Source: Caulobacter endophyticus
Lineage (GTDB): Bacteria; Pseudomonadota; Alphaproteobacteria; Caulobacterales; Caulobacteraceae
DNA: 64,000 nt
Reading direction: 5' to 3'
Assembly (NCBI RefSeq): GCF_029543245.1
Contig: NZ_JARQWV010000010.1
Location: forward strand, 124,001 to 188,000
Position 1 is the stretch's first letter. Each line of letters starts with the position of its first letter. Shown here piece by piece: positions 26,687-34,368 of this stretch. Position numbers and translations under genes: made by a program. The notes beneath the pieces were generated by a model. It made no database searches. It was not told where the DNA came from and saw only the letters and a program-made list of their open reading frames with translations.

Positions 26687-27967
26687 GTGACTCAAGCGTT
26701 CGAGATCGGCGTCAGAGCCAAGGCCCGCTGCGACCTGATGGGCGCGGCGCCTTTCAGCGAGGCCGACGACATGCTCGTTCGCCGCTTCCTCACCCCGGCC
26801 CACAAGGCCGCCCTCGACACCCTGAAGTTCTGGATGGAGGAGGCCGGCATGTCCGTCCGCCTCGATCCGGCCGGCAACCTGGTCGGCCGTTATGAAGGCG
26901 AGCCCCCCGGCGCCCCGGCCCTCTTGATCGGCTCGCACATCGACAGCGTGCGCAACGGCGGCCGCTATGACGGCGCGCTGGGCGTGATGCTGGCCGTCGA
27001 CCTGATCGAGACCTTCTATCGCCAGGGCCGCCGCCTGCCCTTCGCGCTCGAAGCCATTGCGTTCGGCGACGAGGAGGGCTCGCGCTTTCCCGCCTCCATG
27101 GCCTGCAGCCGCGCCGTCGCCGGCACGGTCGATCCCTATGTGGTCGAGATGACCGACGCGGACGGTGTGAGCCTGGCCGAGGCCTACGCCGCCTTCGGCC
27201 TGGACCCCACCCGCCTCGTCGAGGCCGCCCGCAAGCCGGGCGAGGTCTTCGCCTTCCTCGAGGCCCATATCGAGCAGGGTCCGGTGCTGGAGGCCGAGGG
27301 CCTGGCCCTGGGCGTCGTCACCGCCATCGCCGCCCAGAAGCGGATCCTGGTGCGGTTCAAGGGCCAGGCTGGCCACGCCGGCACCACGCCCATGGGCCTG
27401 CGCAAGGACCCCGGCCCCGCCGCCGCCGAGGCGGTGCTGGCGCTCGAACGCATCTGCCGCGAGGGCCCGCTGGGCGGGATCGATGGCCTGGTCGGCACCG
27501 TCGGCCGGATGACCGCCCTGCCCGGCGCCTTCAACGTCATTCCCGGCGCCGCCGAGTTCTCGATGGACATCCGCGCCGAGACCTCGGCCACCCGCGACGC
27601 CGCCGTCGCGGCGATCACGGCCGAGATCGAGGCCATCGCCGAACGGCGCGGCCTGAAGGTCAGCGTCACCCTGATGCAGGAACTGGCCGAAAGCCCGTGC
27701 GACGCGGACCTGGCCGACCTGCTGGCCGCGGCCGTCGGCGATCTGGATCAGCCCGACCGCCGCCTGCCCAGCGGCGCCGGCCACGACGCCATGGTCATCG
27801 CCGACCTCTGCCCCACCGCCATGCTGTTCATCCGCTGCGAGGGCGGGATCAGCCACAACCCCGCCGAAGCCGTTACCGACGCCGACTGCGCCCTGGCCGC
27901 CCGGGCCATGGTCGGCTTCGTCGAGAAGCTGGCGATGAACAACGATTTCTCGAAGACGCAAGCATGA
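26687..27967 (+). CDS. Allantoate amidohydrolase-type M20 hydrolase
   Basis: 426 residues from GTG 26687, which follows GGGGAG; the frame is open to an ATG at 26570 but the extra part does not look like protein. Zn-ligand motifs of the M20 allantoate amidohydrolase/ureidopropionase group are present: IGSHIDSVRNGGRYDGALGV near 82, FGDEEGSRFP near 125 and AHIEQGPVLE near 190, with the C-terminal GHDAMVIADLCPTAMLFI and GISHNPAE blocks. It should hydrolyse allantoate to ureidoglycine, ammonia and CO2. Its stop overlaps the next start (ATGA). Confidence 0.87.
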   Translation: MTQAFEIGVRAKARCDLMGAAPFSEADDMLVRRFLTPAHKAALDTLKFWMEEAGMSVRLDPAGNLVGRYEGEPPGAPALLIGSHIDSVRNGGRYDGALGVMLAVDLIETFYRQGRRLPFALEAIAFGDEEGSRFPASMACSRAVAGTVDPYVVEMTDADGVSLAEAYAAFGLDPTRLVEAARKPGEVFAFLEAHIEQGPVLEAEGLALGVVTAIAAQKRILVRFKGQAGHAGTTPMGLRKDPGPAAAEAVLALERICREGPLGGIDGLVGTVGRMTALPGAFNVIPGAAEFSMDIRAETSATRDAAVAAITAEIEAIAERRGLKVSVTLMQELAESPCDADLADLLAAAVGDLDQPDRRLPSGAGHDAMVIADLCPTAMLFIRCEGGISHNPAEAVTDADCALAARAMVGFVEKLAMNNDFSKTQA

Positions 27968-29181
27968 CCACCTTCAAAGAACTCGACCACCCCGCCCGCC
28001 TGCTGATGGGTCCCGGCCCGATCAACGTGCACCCGCGCGTGCTGCGGGCCATGTCGGTGCAGCTGCTGGGCCAGTTCGACCCCGAGTTCACCGGCTACAT
28101 GAACGAGGTCATGGCGCTGTATCGCGGCGTCTTCCAGACCTCGAACCAATGGACCTTCGTGGTCGACGGCACCTCGCGGGCCGGCATCGAAGCGGCGCTG
28201 GTCTCGACCCTGGTGCCCGGCGACGACATCGTGGTGGTCAACGCCGGGCGCTTTGGCCTGCTGCTGGCCGAGATCGCCGAGCGCTGCGACGCGCGCGTCA
28301 CCTTCGTCGAGGGCGAATGGGGCAAGGTCGTCGATCCCCAGGCGGTGGAGGACGCGGTCGCGCGCGTGAAGCCGCGGCTGGTGGCCTGCGTGCACGGCGA
28401 CACCTCGACCACCATCGCCCAGCCGATCGAGGCGATCGGCGAGATCTGCCAGCGCCACGGCGCGCTGCTCTATGTCGACGCCACCGCCACCCTGGGCGGC
28501 ATGAGCGTGCCGGTCGACGCCTGGAAGGCCGACATCGTCACGGGCGGTCTGCAGAAGTGCATGGGCGGCCCGTCCGGCTCGGCCCCGATCACCATCAGCG
28601 ACAAGGCCGCCGACCACATCTTCTCCCGCCGCCACGTGGAGAAGGGCCTGGCGACGGCCGGCATGACCGGGAACGGCCGCCGCATCGCCTCCAACTATTT
28701 CGACCTGGCCATGATCATGGACTACTGGTCGGACAAGCGGCTGAACCACCATACCGAGGCGGCCAGCATGCTGTTCGCCGCCCGCGAATGCGCCCGCATC
28801 GTGCTGGAGGAAGGGCTCGAAGCCCGCTTCGCGCGCCATGCCCAGGCCGGCGCCGCCATGACCGCCGGCATCGAGGCCATGGGCCTCGAAGTCTACGGCG
28901 ACCAGGCCCACAAGATGAGCAACGTCACCGGCGTGATCGCCCCGGCCGGCGTCGACTACGACCGGGTGAAGGCCCGCATGCGCACCGAGTTCGAGATCGA
29001 GATCGGCGCGGCCTTCGGTCCCCTCGCCGGCAAGATCTGGCGGATCGGGACGATGGGCGTGAACGCCCGCAAGCACGCGGTGCTGCAGACCCTGGCGGCG
29101 CTGGAGGCGGTGCTGCGCTGGGAAGGTTTCGCCGCCCCGGCCGGCGCGGGCGTGGATGCGGCTCTGGGGGTGTTCGGATGA
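27964..29181 (+). CDS. pucG: (S)-ureidoglycine-glyoxylate aminotransferase
   Basis: 405 residues, class V PLP-dependent aminotransferase. The start LLMGPGPINVHPRVLRAMSV is typical of this group. The PLP lysine lies in VTGGLQKCMGGPSG near residue 198, and the substrate-site blocks NYFDLAMIMDYW and RIGTMGVNARKH are present. In purine degradation PucG passes the amino group of ureidoglycine to glyoxylate, giving oxalurate and glycine. The neighbours favour this role over serine-glyoxylate or alanine-glyoxylate activity, which the sequence alone cannot exclude. Overlaps the upstream gene by 4 bases. Confidence 0.85.
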   Translation: MTTFKELDHPARLLMGPGPINVHPRVLRAMSVQLLGQFDPEFTGYMNEVMALYRGVFQTSNQWTFVVDGTSRAGIEAALVSTLVPGDDIVVVNAGRFGLLLAEIAERCDARVTFVEGEWGKVVDPQAVEDAVARVKPRLVACVHGDTSTTIAQPIEAIGEICQRHGALLYVDATATLGGMSVPVDAWKADIVTGGLQKCMGGPSGSAPITISDKAADHIFSRRHVEKGLATAGMTGNGRRIASNYFDLAMIMDYWSDKRLNHHTEAASMLFAARECARIVLEEGLEARFARHAQAGAAMTAGIEAMGLEVYGDQAHKMSNVTGVIAPAGVDYDRVKARMRTEFEIEIGAAFGPLAGKIWRIGTMGVNARKHAVLQTLAALEAVLRWEGFAAPAGAGVDAALGVFG

Positions 29182-29195
29182 GCGTGCGCTTCAAG

Positions 29196-29316
29196 ACCCT
29201 CTCCCCGAAGGGGGAGGTGTCGCCGAAGGCGACGGAGGGGGAAGTTCGGCAGGCTCGGGAAACGACTTCCCCCTCCGACCGCTGCGCGGCCACCTCCCCC
29301 TTCAGGGGGAGGGTCT
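29196..29316. repeat. Intergenic palindromic repeat, type a, copy 2, inside an operon
   Basis: CTCTCCCCGAAGGGGGAGG...GGCGACGGAGGGGGAAGT, then ACTTCCCCCTCCGACCGC...CACCTCCCCCTTCAGGGGGAGG. Same build as 888-1021. It fills almost all of the 139 bases between pucG and puuE, the only large gap in this otherwise overlapping operon. Confidence 0.85.
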
Positions 29317-29320
29317 TGGC

Positions 29321-30232
29321 ATGACCTACCCCCGCGACCTCGCCGGCTATGGCGAGCACCCGCCGCACGCCCAGTGGCCGGACGGCGCGCGCGTGGCCGT
29401 GCAGTTCGTGCTGAACTACGAGGAAGGCGCCGAGCGCAGCGTGCTGCACGGCGACAAGGTCAGCGAATACTTCCTGTCGGAGATGGTCGGCGCCCAGCCC
29501 ATCGAGGGCATGCGCCACATGTCGATGGAGAGCCTCTATGAATACGGCTCGCGCGCCGGCTTCTGGCGCATCCGGCGATTGTTCGAGGAATTCGGCCTGC
29601 CGCTGACCGTCTACGGCGTCGCCCAGGCCATGGAGCGCGCGCCCGACGTCGTCGAGGCGATGATGAAGTCGGGCTGGGAGATCGCCAGCCACGGCTATCG
29701 CTGGATCGATTACCAGCACTTCCCCGCAGATCTCGAGCGCGAGCACATCGAAAAAGCCATCGAGGTGCACAAGCGCCTGACGGGGGAACGTCCGCTCGGC
29801 TGGTATCAGGGCCGCACCAGCCCTAACACCGCCCGCCTGGTCGCCCAGGAAGGCGGCTTCGTCTACGACGCCGACAGCTATAGCGACGACCTGCCCTACT
29901 GGGACAGCCAGCATGGCCGGCCCCAGCTGATCGTGCCCTACACGCTCGACACCAACGACATGCGTTTCGCCGCGCCCCAGGGCTTCAACAGCGGCGACCA
30001 GTTCTTCGCCTATCTGCGCGACGCCTTCGACGCCCTCTATCTGGAGGGCGAGACCGCGCCGAAGATGATGAGCATCGGCCTGCACTGCCGCATCGTCGGC
30101 AAGCCGGCCCGGATCATGGCCCTGCGACGGTTCCTCGAGCACATCGCCAGCCACGACAAGGTCTGGGTGGCCAAGCGCATCGACATCGCCCGCCACTGGA
30201 TCGCGACCCATCCGTACGGAGCCAAGGGATGA
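29321..30232 (+). CDS. puuE: Allantoinase, polysaccharide-deacetylase type
   Basis: 303 residues from ATG 29321. It has the PuuE start YPRDLAGYGEHPPHAQWPDGA, the NodB-like core RVAVQFVLNYEEGAE, and GWEIASHGYRWIDY near residue 118 (metal or active-site His). GWYQGRTSPNTARLV, DSYSDDLPYW and MSIGLHCRIVGKPAR are further family blocks. This metal-independent allantoinase opens the allantoin ring to allantoate, the substrate of the hydrolase at 26687. The stop overlaps the uraD start by 4 bases. Confidence 0.93.
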   Translation: MTYPRDLAGYGEHPPHAQWPDGARVAVQFVLNYEEGAERSVLHGDKVSEYFLSEMVGAQPIEGMRHMSMESLYEYGSRAGFWRIRRLFEEFGLPLTVYGVAQAMERAPDVVEAMMKSGWEIASHGYRWIDYQHFPADLEREHIEKAIEVHKRLTGERPLGWYQGRTSPNTARLVAQEGGFVYDADSYSDDLPYWDSQHGRPQLIVPYTLDTNDMRFAAPQGFNSGDQFFAYLRDAFDALYLEGETAPKMMSIGLHCRIVGKPARIMALRRFLEHIASHDKVWVAKRIDIARHWIATHPYGAKG

Positions 30233-30750
30233 GCGCCCCGCCCCTGACCCTGGCCCTGCTCAACAGCATGAACCAGACGGGCTTCGTCACCGCCCTGGGC
30301 TTCGCCTTCGAGCTGTCGCCCTGGGTGGTCGAGCGCGCCTGGAGCGCCCGCCCCTTCGACAGCGTCGAGGCCATGCACGGCGCGATGATGGAGGTGCTGA
30401 ACGCCGCCCCCCTCGACGACAGGCTGGCCCTGATCCGCGCCCACCCCGAACTGGCCGGCAAGGCGGCGATCGCCAGGCAGCTGACCGCCGAGAGCACGGC
30501 CGAACAGGCCGGCGCCGGTCTCGACAAGCTGACGCCCGAGGAGTTCGCCCGCTTCCACGACCTAAACGCCGCCTACGGCAAGACCTTCGGCTTTCCGTTC
30601 ATCATCGCCGTGCGGCTGAACGACAAGACCTCGATCCTGCGGGCCATGCAGGCGCGCCTTTCCAACGACCGCGAGGCCGAGATCGCCGAGGCGATCCAGC
30701 AGATCGGCCTGATCTCCAAGCTCCGCATCCAGGACGCGGTGACGCAATAG
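30229..30750 (+). CDS. uraD: 2-oxo-4-hydroxy-4-carboxy-5-ureidoimidazoline (OHCU) decarboxylase
   Basis: 173 residues, all-helical. Family blocks are FELSPWVVERAWSARPF near 28, LALIRAHPELAGKAA near 65 (catalytic His in AHPEL), LTPEEFARFHDLNAAYGKTFGFPFIIAVR near 105 (given in parts: EEF, then the YGKTFGFPFI signature). UraD converts OHCU, made from urate, to S-allantoin. It sits between puuE and puuD with a 4-base overlap and direct abutment. Confidence 0.94.
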   Translation: MSAPPLTLALLNSMNQTGFVTALGFAFELSPWVVERAWSARPFDSVEAMHGAMMEVLNAAPLDDRLALIRAHPELAGKAAIARQLTAESTAEQAGAGLDKLTPEEFARFHDLNAAYGKTFGFPFIIAVRLNDKTSILRAMQARLSNDREAEIAEAIQQIGLISKLRIQDAVTQ

Positions 30751-31950
30751 ATGGACTACGACCTCGCCGCCTGGCTGAACCTGGCGCTCCGCTGGCTGCA
30801 CGTGATCGCGGGCGTCGCCTGGATCGGCGCCTCGTTCTACTTCGTCTGGCTCGACAACAATCTGCGCGCCCCAGAGTCCTTGGATGGAAGGCCCCCCAAG
30901 GATGGGGTGAAAGGCGAGCTGTGGGCCGTGCATGGCGGCGGCTTCTACCACTCGCAGAAGTACATGACCGCGCCGGCCCACATGCCCAGCCACCTGCACT
31001 GGTTCAAGTGGGAGGCCTACACCACCTGGCTGTCGGGCTTCGCCTTGCTGTTCGTGCTCTACTACTGGGGCGCGCCGGTCTACCTGATCGACCCGGCCAA
31101 GCACGCCTTCAGCCACTGGCAGGCGGTCGGCGTGGGCCTTGTCTTCATCTTCGGCGGCCTGGCCGTCTACGAAGGCCTGTGCCGCTCGCCGCTGGTAGAG
31201 CGCCCGCGCCTGTTCGGCCTGGTGTGGTTCAGCGCCCTGATCGGCGCGGCGTACGCCCTGCAACACCTCTTCACCGACCGCGGGGCCTTCATCCATGTCG
31301 GCGCCATCATCGGCACGGCCATGGCGGCCAATGTCTTCCTGACGATCATTCCCAACCAGCGGAAGATCGTCGCCGACATGCTGGCGGGCCGCGAGGTCGA
31401 TCCGCGCCTGGGCGCGGCGGGCAAGCAGCGCTCGGTGCACAACAACTACATGACCCTGCCGATCCTGTTCATCATGATCAGCAACCACTATCCGGCGATC
31501 ACCGGCCACCCGCTGGCCTGGCTGCTGCTGGCGCTGGTGGGCGCTGCGGGGATCTCGATCCGCCACTTCTTCAACCTGCGCCACCATGGGATCATCCGGC
31601 ACGACTTCCTGTTCTATGGAGCCATGCTGATGTTCGCCGTCAGCGTGATCGCCAGCCAGAAGCCCAAGACGCCCGCCGTGCTGGGCCCGGTCAGCTTCTT
31701 CGAGGCCCAGGCGATCATGGAACAGCACTGCGTGACCTGCCACGCCGCCAAGCCCACGCACCGCGGCTTCGGCGCCCCGCCCAATGGCGTGACTTTCGAC
31801 AGTCCCGAACACATCGCCCGCTATGCGCCCAAGATCAAGGAACGCGCCGTGGTCAGCACCAGCATGCCGCTTGGCAACGAGACCCATATGACCGATGAGG
31901 AGCGCGCCAAGCTTGGCGCCTGGATCGAATCCGGCGCCAAACTGCCCTGA
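30751..31950 (+). CDS. puuD: Urate hydroxylase PuuD, membrane protein with cytochrome c domain
   Basis: 399 residues starting right after the uraD stop. About eight membrane segments in residues 10-310 with conserved His residues (WLHVIAGVAWIGASFYF at the start; HNNYMTLPILFIMISNHYP near 230), then a cytochrome c domain with heme site CVTCH near 328 and a likely Met ligand in STSMPLGNETHM near 370. PuuD oxidises urate to 5-hydroxyisourate and passes electrons to the respiratory chain. A 5-hydroxyisourate hydrolase, needed before UraD, is not in the window. Confidence 0.93.
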   Translation: MDYDLAAWLNLALRWLHVIAGVAWIGASFYFVWLDNNLRAPESLDGRPPKDGVKGELWAVHGGGFYHSQKYMTAPAHMPSHLHWFKWEAYTTWLSGFALLFVLYYWGAPVYLIDPAKHAFSHWQAVGVGLVFIFGGLAVYEGLCRSPLVERPRLFGLVWFSALIGAAYALQHLFTDRGAFIHVGAIIGTAMAANVFLTIIPNQRKIVADMLAGREVDPRLGAAGKQRSVHNNYMTLPILFIMISNHYPAITGHPLAWLLLALVGAAGISIRHFFNLRHHGIIRHDFLFYGAMLMFAVSVIASQKPKTPAVLGPVSFFEAQAIMEQHCVTCHAAKPTHRGFGAPPNGVTFDSPEHIARYAPKIKERAVVSTSMPLGNETHMTDEERAKLGAWIESGAKLP

Positions 31951-31970
31951 CGTCCCTGGAGACACTCGCC

Positions 31971-32633
31971 TTGTCAGACGCCGATCACGAGGCCGCCCCC
32001 GACGCCCCGGCGCCGCGCAAGCGCAACGCCGAGCGGACGCGCAAGGCGATCATGTCGGCGGCGTCGAAGGAGTTTTCCCAGGCCGGCTTCGCGGGCGCGC
32101 GCATCGAGCGGATCGTCAAGGCCGCCAAGTGCAACATCCGCATGCTCTACCACTACTTCGGCGACAAGAAGGGCCTCTATGTCGCCGTGCTGGAAGCCGC
32201 CTACGAGGACCTGCGCAACCGCGAGGCCGAGCTGAAGATCGACTTCGACAAGCCGCTGGAAGGCTTCCTCGAACTTCAGCGCTTCACTTTCGAGTATTTT
32301 GAGAAGAACCCCCGCTTCGAGGGCCTGCTGCGCAACGAGAACCTGATGCAGGGCAAGTTCGTCGCGCAGAGCCGCAAGGTCACCGAGACGGCCTTCCCCC
32401 TGCGTCGCACCATCGAGCGCCTGATCGAGAGCGGCCAGGAACAGGGCCTGTTCCGCGACAACCTCGACCCGATCCAGATCTACGTCACCATCGCGGCCAT
32501 GAGCCGCTTCCACCTGGCCAACGGCTGGTCGCTGTCGGTCACGCTCGACACCGACATGAGCACCGCCGAATGGCGCCGGGCCAGGCTCCAGCACGCGCTG
32601 GACGTGCTGGAGGGGTATCTGACGGCGGCTTGA
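31971..32633 (+). CDS. TetR-family regulator of the purine operon, RutR-like
   Basis: 220 residues starting at a TTG codon with GGAG upstream. The N-terminal helix-turn-helix is seen in AIMSAASKEFSQAGFAGARIERIVKAAKCNIRMLYHYFGDKKGLYVAVLE (quoted in parts: SKEFSQAGF, then NIRMLYHYFGDK). The C-terminal half (LQRFTFEYFEKNPRFEGLLRNEN) resembles the RutR-like TetR_C group that senses pyrimidines or purine-related ligands. It is the last gene of the purine run, 20 bases after puuD. The inverted repeat at 26534 is a candidate target. Confidence 0.85.
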   Translation: MSDADHEAAPDAPAPRKRNAERTRKAIMSAASKEFSQAGFAGARIERIVKAAKCNIRMLYHYFGDKKGLYVAVLEAAYEDLRNREAELKIDFDKPLEGFLELQRFTFEYFEKNPRFEGLLRNENLMQGKFVAQSRKVTETAFPLRRTIERLIESGQEQGLFRDNLDPIQIYVTIAAMSRFHLANGWSLSVTLDTDMSTAEWRRARLQHALDVLEGYLTAA

Positions 32634-32638
32634 TCAGG

Positions 32639-32664
32639 ATCCTCCCCCTGAAGGGGGAGGATCT
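32639..32664. repeat. Lone type-a repeat hairpin after the TetR gene
   Basis: ATCCTCCCCC (32639-32648), loop TGAA, GGGGGAGGAT (32653-32662), then CTTT. A single perfect 10-bp hairpin identical in style to one arm of the type-a repeats; it may serve as a weak terminator of the purine operon. Confidence 0.75.
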
Positions 32665-32856
32665 TTGGACACATACTCAGGCGATCGTGTTAGCCTGCAA
32701 CGTATGCAGCTCCCTTTCTCAGACAGCGACAATGCCGCCGATCAGGAAGGAATTGCTGATCTGGAAGCGGGTCACATCATTCCACACGACCGCATGAAGA
32801 CATGGCTTCTGTCGTGGGGGACGTCCGAAGAGACGCCCCCACCCGAAAGTGACTGA
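32665..32856 (+). CDS. Small ORF, possibly a truncated addiction-module antitoxin
   Basis: 63 codons from TTG 32665, or 50 from ATG 32704. The C-terminal half, with ADLEAGHIIPHDRMKTWLLS followed by WGTSEETPPPE, resembles the tail of small antitoxins in which an EAGR(V/F)(V/I)PHE segment precedes a Trp-rich end. The N-terminal DNA-binding part expected of such proteins is absent, and no toxin gene follows: the next gene converges. The GGAGG before the TTG belongs to the repeat hairpin. Probably a remnant; it may not be expressed. Confidence 0.35.
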   Translation: MDTYSGDRVSLQRMQLPFSDSDNAADQEGIADLEAGHIIPHDRMKTWLLSWGTSEETPPPESD

Positions 32857-32859
32857 CCC

Positions 32860-34176
32860 CTACTTCGCCATCACATTCATGACCGCCAGCGTCATCGCCT
32901 CCACGCCTGTGCGGATCGACGGCTCGGGGACCGGGGCGAAGAAGGGCGAGTGGTTGACGGGCAGCGGCTTGCCGGCCGCCTTCGCATCGGCCATCGCCTT
33001 GGGATCGAAGCCGCCGATCGAGAAATAGACCGACGGCACGCCTGCGATGATGAACTCCGAATAGTCCTCGCTGGCCGAGCCGGGCGACGGCACGGCGACC
33101 GCGTCCTTGCCGAAGGCGGCCTTGAAGACGGCGGCGGTCTTTTCGGTCAGGGCTGCGTCATTGACCACTGCCTTGCCGCCCGGAACGATCTCCAGATCGG
33201 GGGCCGGCGCGCCCGACATCTCGGCCACGGCCTTGGCGGTGCGGGTCACCCCGGCCAGGATCTTGTCGCGCACGCCGTCGTCCTGGGTGCGGATGGTGCC
33301 GCGCACCTTGGCCTTGTCGGGGATGATGTTGCCTGCGCTGCCGGCCTGGATCGAGCCAACGGTGACCACGCCGAACGCCGCCGGATCCTTCTCGCGGCTG
33401 ATCACGCTCTGCACGTCGACGGTGAAGCGAGCGGCCATCATCACCGGGTCGATCGAGGCGGCGGGCATCGAGCCGTGGGCGCCGCGGCCGTTGAAGGTCA
33501 GCTCCAGGGCGTCTGAGGTCGAGGTCAGGACGCCGGCCTTGTAATAGACCTGCCCCGCCGCGCCGGGGCCGACGTGCAGGGCGAAACCGTAGTCGGGCTT
33601 GCCGAACTTCTGGAAGAAGCCGTCGTTGATCATCGCCTTGGCGCCGCTGACCGTCTCTTCCGAGGGCTGGGCGACGAACACCAGCGTGCCCTTCCACTTG
33701 GCCTTCTGGGCCACAAGCTGGCGGGCCGCGCCGATCCAGGCGGCCATGTGCACGTCGTGGCCGCAGGAGTGGGCGACGAACACCTCCGCGCCGTTCCAGG
33801 TGGTCTTGGCCCGGCTGGCGTAGGGCAGGCCCGTCTTCTCCTCCATCGGCAGGGCGTCGAGCTCGGTGCGGACCAGCACGCTGGGCCCCTCCCCGTTCTT
33901 CAGCACCGCCACCACGCCGGTCTTGCCGACGCCTTCGGTGACCGTGAAGCCCAGCGCGCGCATCTGCTCGGCCAGCTTCCTGGCGGTCTCGACCTCCTGG
34001 AAGCCGACCTCGGGGTGGGCGTGCAGGTCCTTGTAGAGCGCGTCGAGCTGCGGGTAGTCGCGGTCGAGCTGGGCCTTGATGGCCGCCTTGGTCGCCGGAA
34101 CGTTCAGAGGGGCCGCGACAGCCGGCGCGGCCAGCAGGGCCATGGCGGCGGCGAGGGTGAAGGTCTTGGAGGTCAT
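32860..34176 (-). CDS. Secreted M20-family amidohydrolase
   Basis: 438 residues from ATG 34176, which opens a signal peptide (TFTLAAAMALLAAPAVAA). The family of hippurate/N-acyl-amino-acid hydrolases and carboxypeptidases is shown by DLHAHPEVGFQEVETA near 45, VRTELDALPMEEKTGLPYAS near 100, and the metal-binding SCGHDVHMAAWIGAA near 130. FVAQPSEETVSGAKAMI near 165 and the C-terminal PSPGSASEDYSEF follow. It would release amino acids from acylated or peptide substrates in the periplasm. It is converging on the small ORF upstream, separated by 3 bases. Confidence 0.9.
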   Translation of the reverse strand: MTSKTFTLAAAMALLAAPAVAAPLNVPATKAAIKAQLDRDYPQLDALYKDLHAHPEVGFQEVETARKLAEQMRALGFTVTEGVGKTGVVAVLKNGEGPSVLVRTELDALPMEEKTGLPYASRAKTTWNGAEVFVAHSCGHDVHMAAWIGAARQLVAQKAKWKGTLVFVAQPSEETVSGAKAMINDGFFQKFGKPDYGFALHVGPGAAGQVYYKAGVLTSTSDALELTFNGRGAHGSMPAASIDPVMMAARFTVDVQSVISREKDPAAFGVVTVGSIQAGSAGNIIPDKAKVRGTIRTQDDGVRDKILAGVTRTAKAVAEMSGAPAPDLEIVPGGKAVVNDAALTEKTAAVFKAAFGKDAVAVPSPGSASEDYSEFIIAGVPSVYFSIGGFDPKAMADAKAAGKPLPVNHSPFFAPVPEPSIRTGVEAMTLAVMNVMAK

Positions 34177-34223
34177 GCTGCTCGCGCGGCGGGCCGCGCC
34201 CTTCCTTCTGTCGTTACGCAAAC

Positions 34224-34357
34224 GCTCCCTTCCCCCTTGATGGGGGAAGGGCGGGGTTGGGGGTGGAAGCGGCGGTGGACGTCACCCCAGCGGAGCCAGG
34301 TCCTGAACCCGTGTCACCCCCATCCCCGGCCCTTCCCCCATCAAAGGGGGAAGGGAG
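34224..34357. repeat. Intergenic palindromic repeat, type b, copy 2
   Basis: Arms CTCCCTTCCCCCTTGATGGG and CCCATCAAAGGGGGAAGGGAG in inverted orientation, with GGCGGGGTTGGGGGTGG and TCACCCCCATCCCCGGCC inside. Same build as 26406-26521. It lies between the receptor end and the amidohydrolase start. Confidence 0.82.
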
Positions 34358-34368
34358 AACATCTAGGA

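Noticed and set aside
31969..31983. CCTTGTCAGACGCCG as a fourth GntR-type operator
   Set aside because: It covers the start codon of the TetR gene and lacks the ACC half site; it fails the TNGTNNNACNA consensus.
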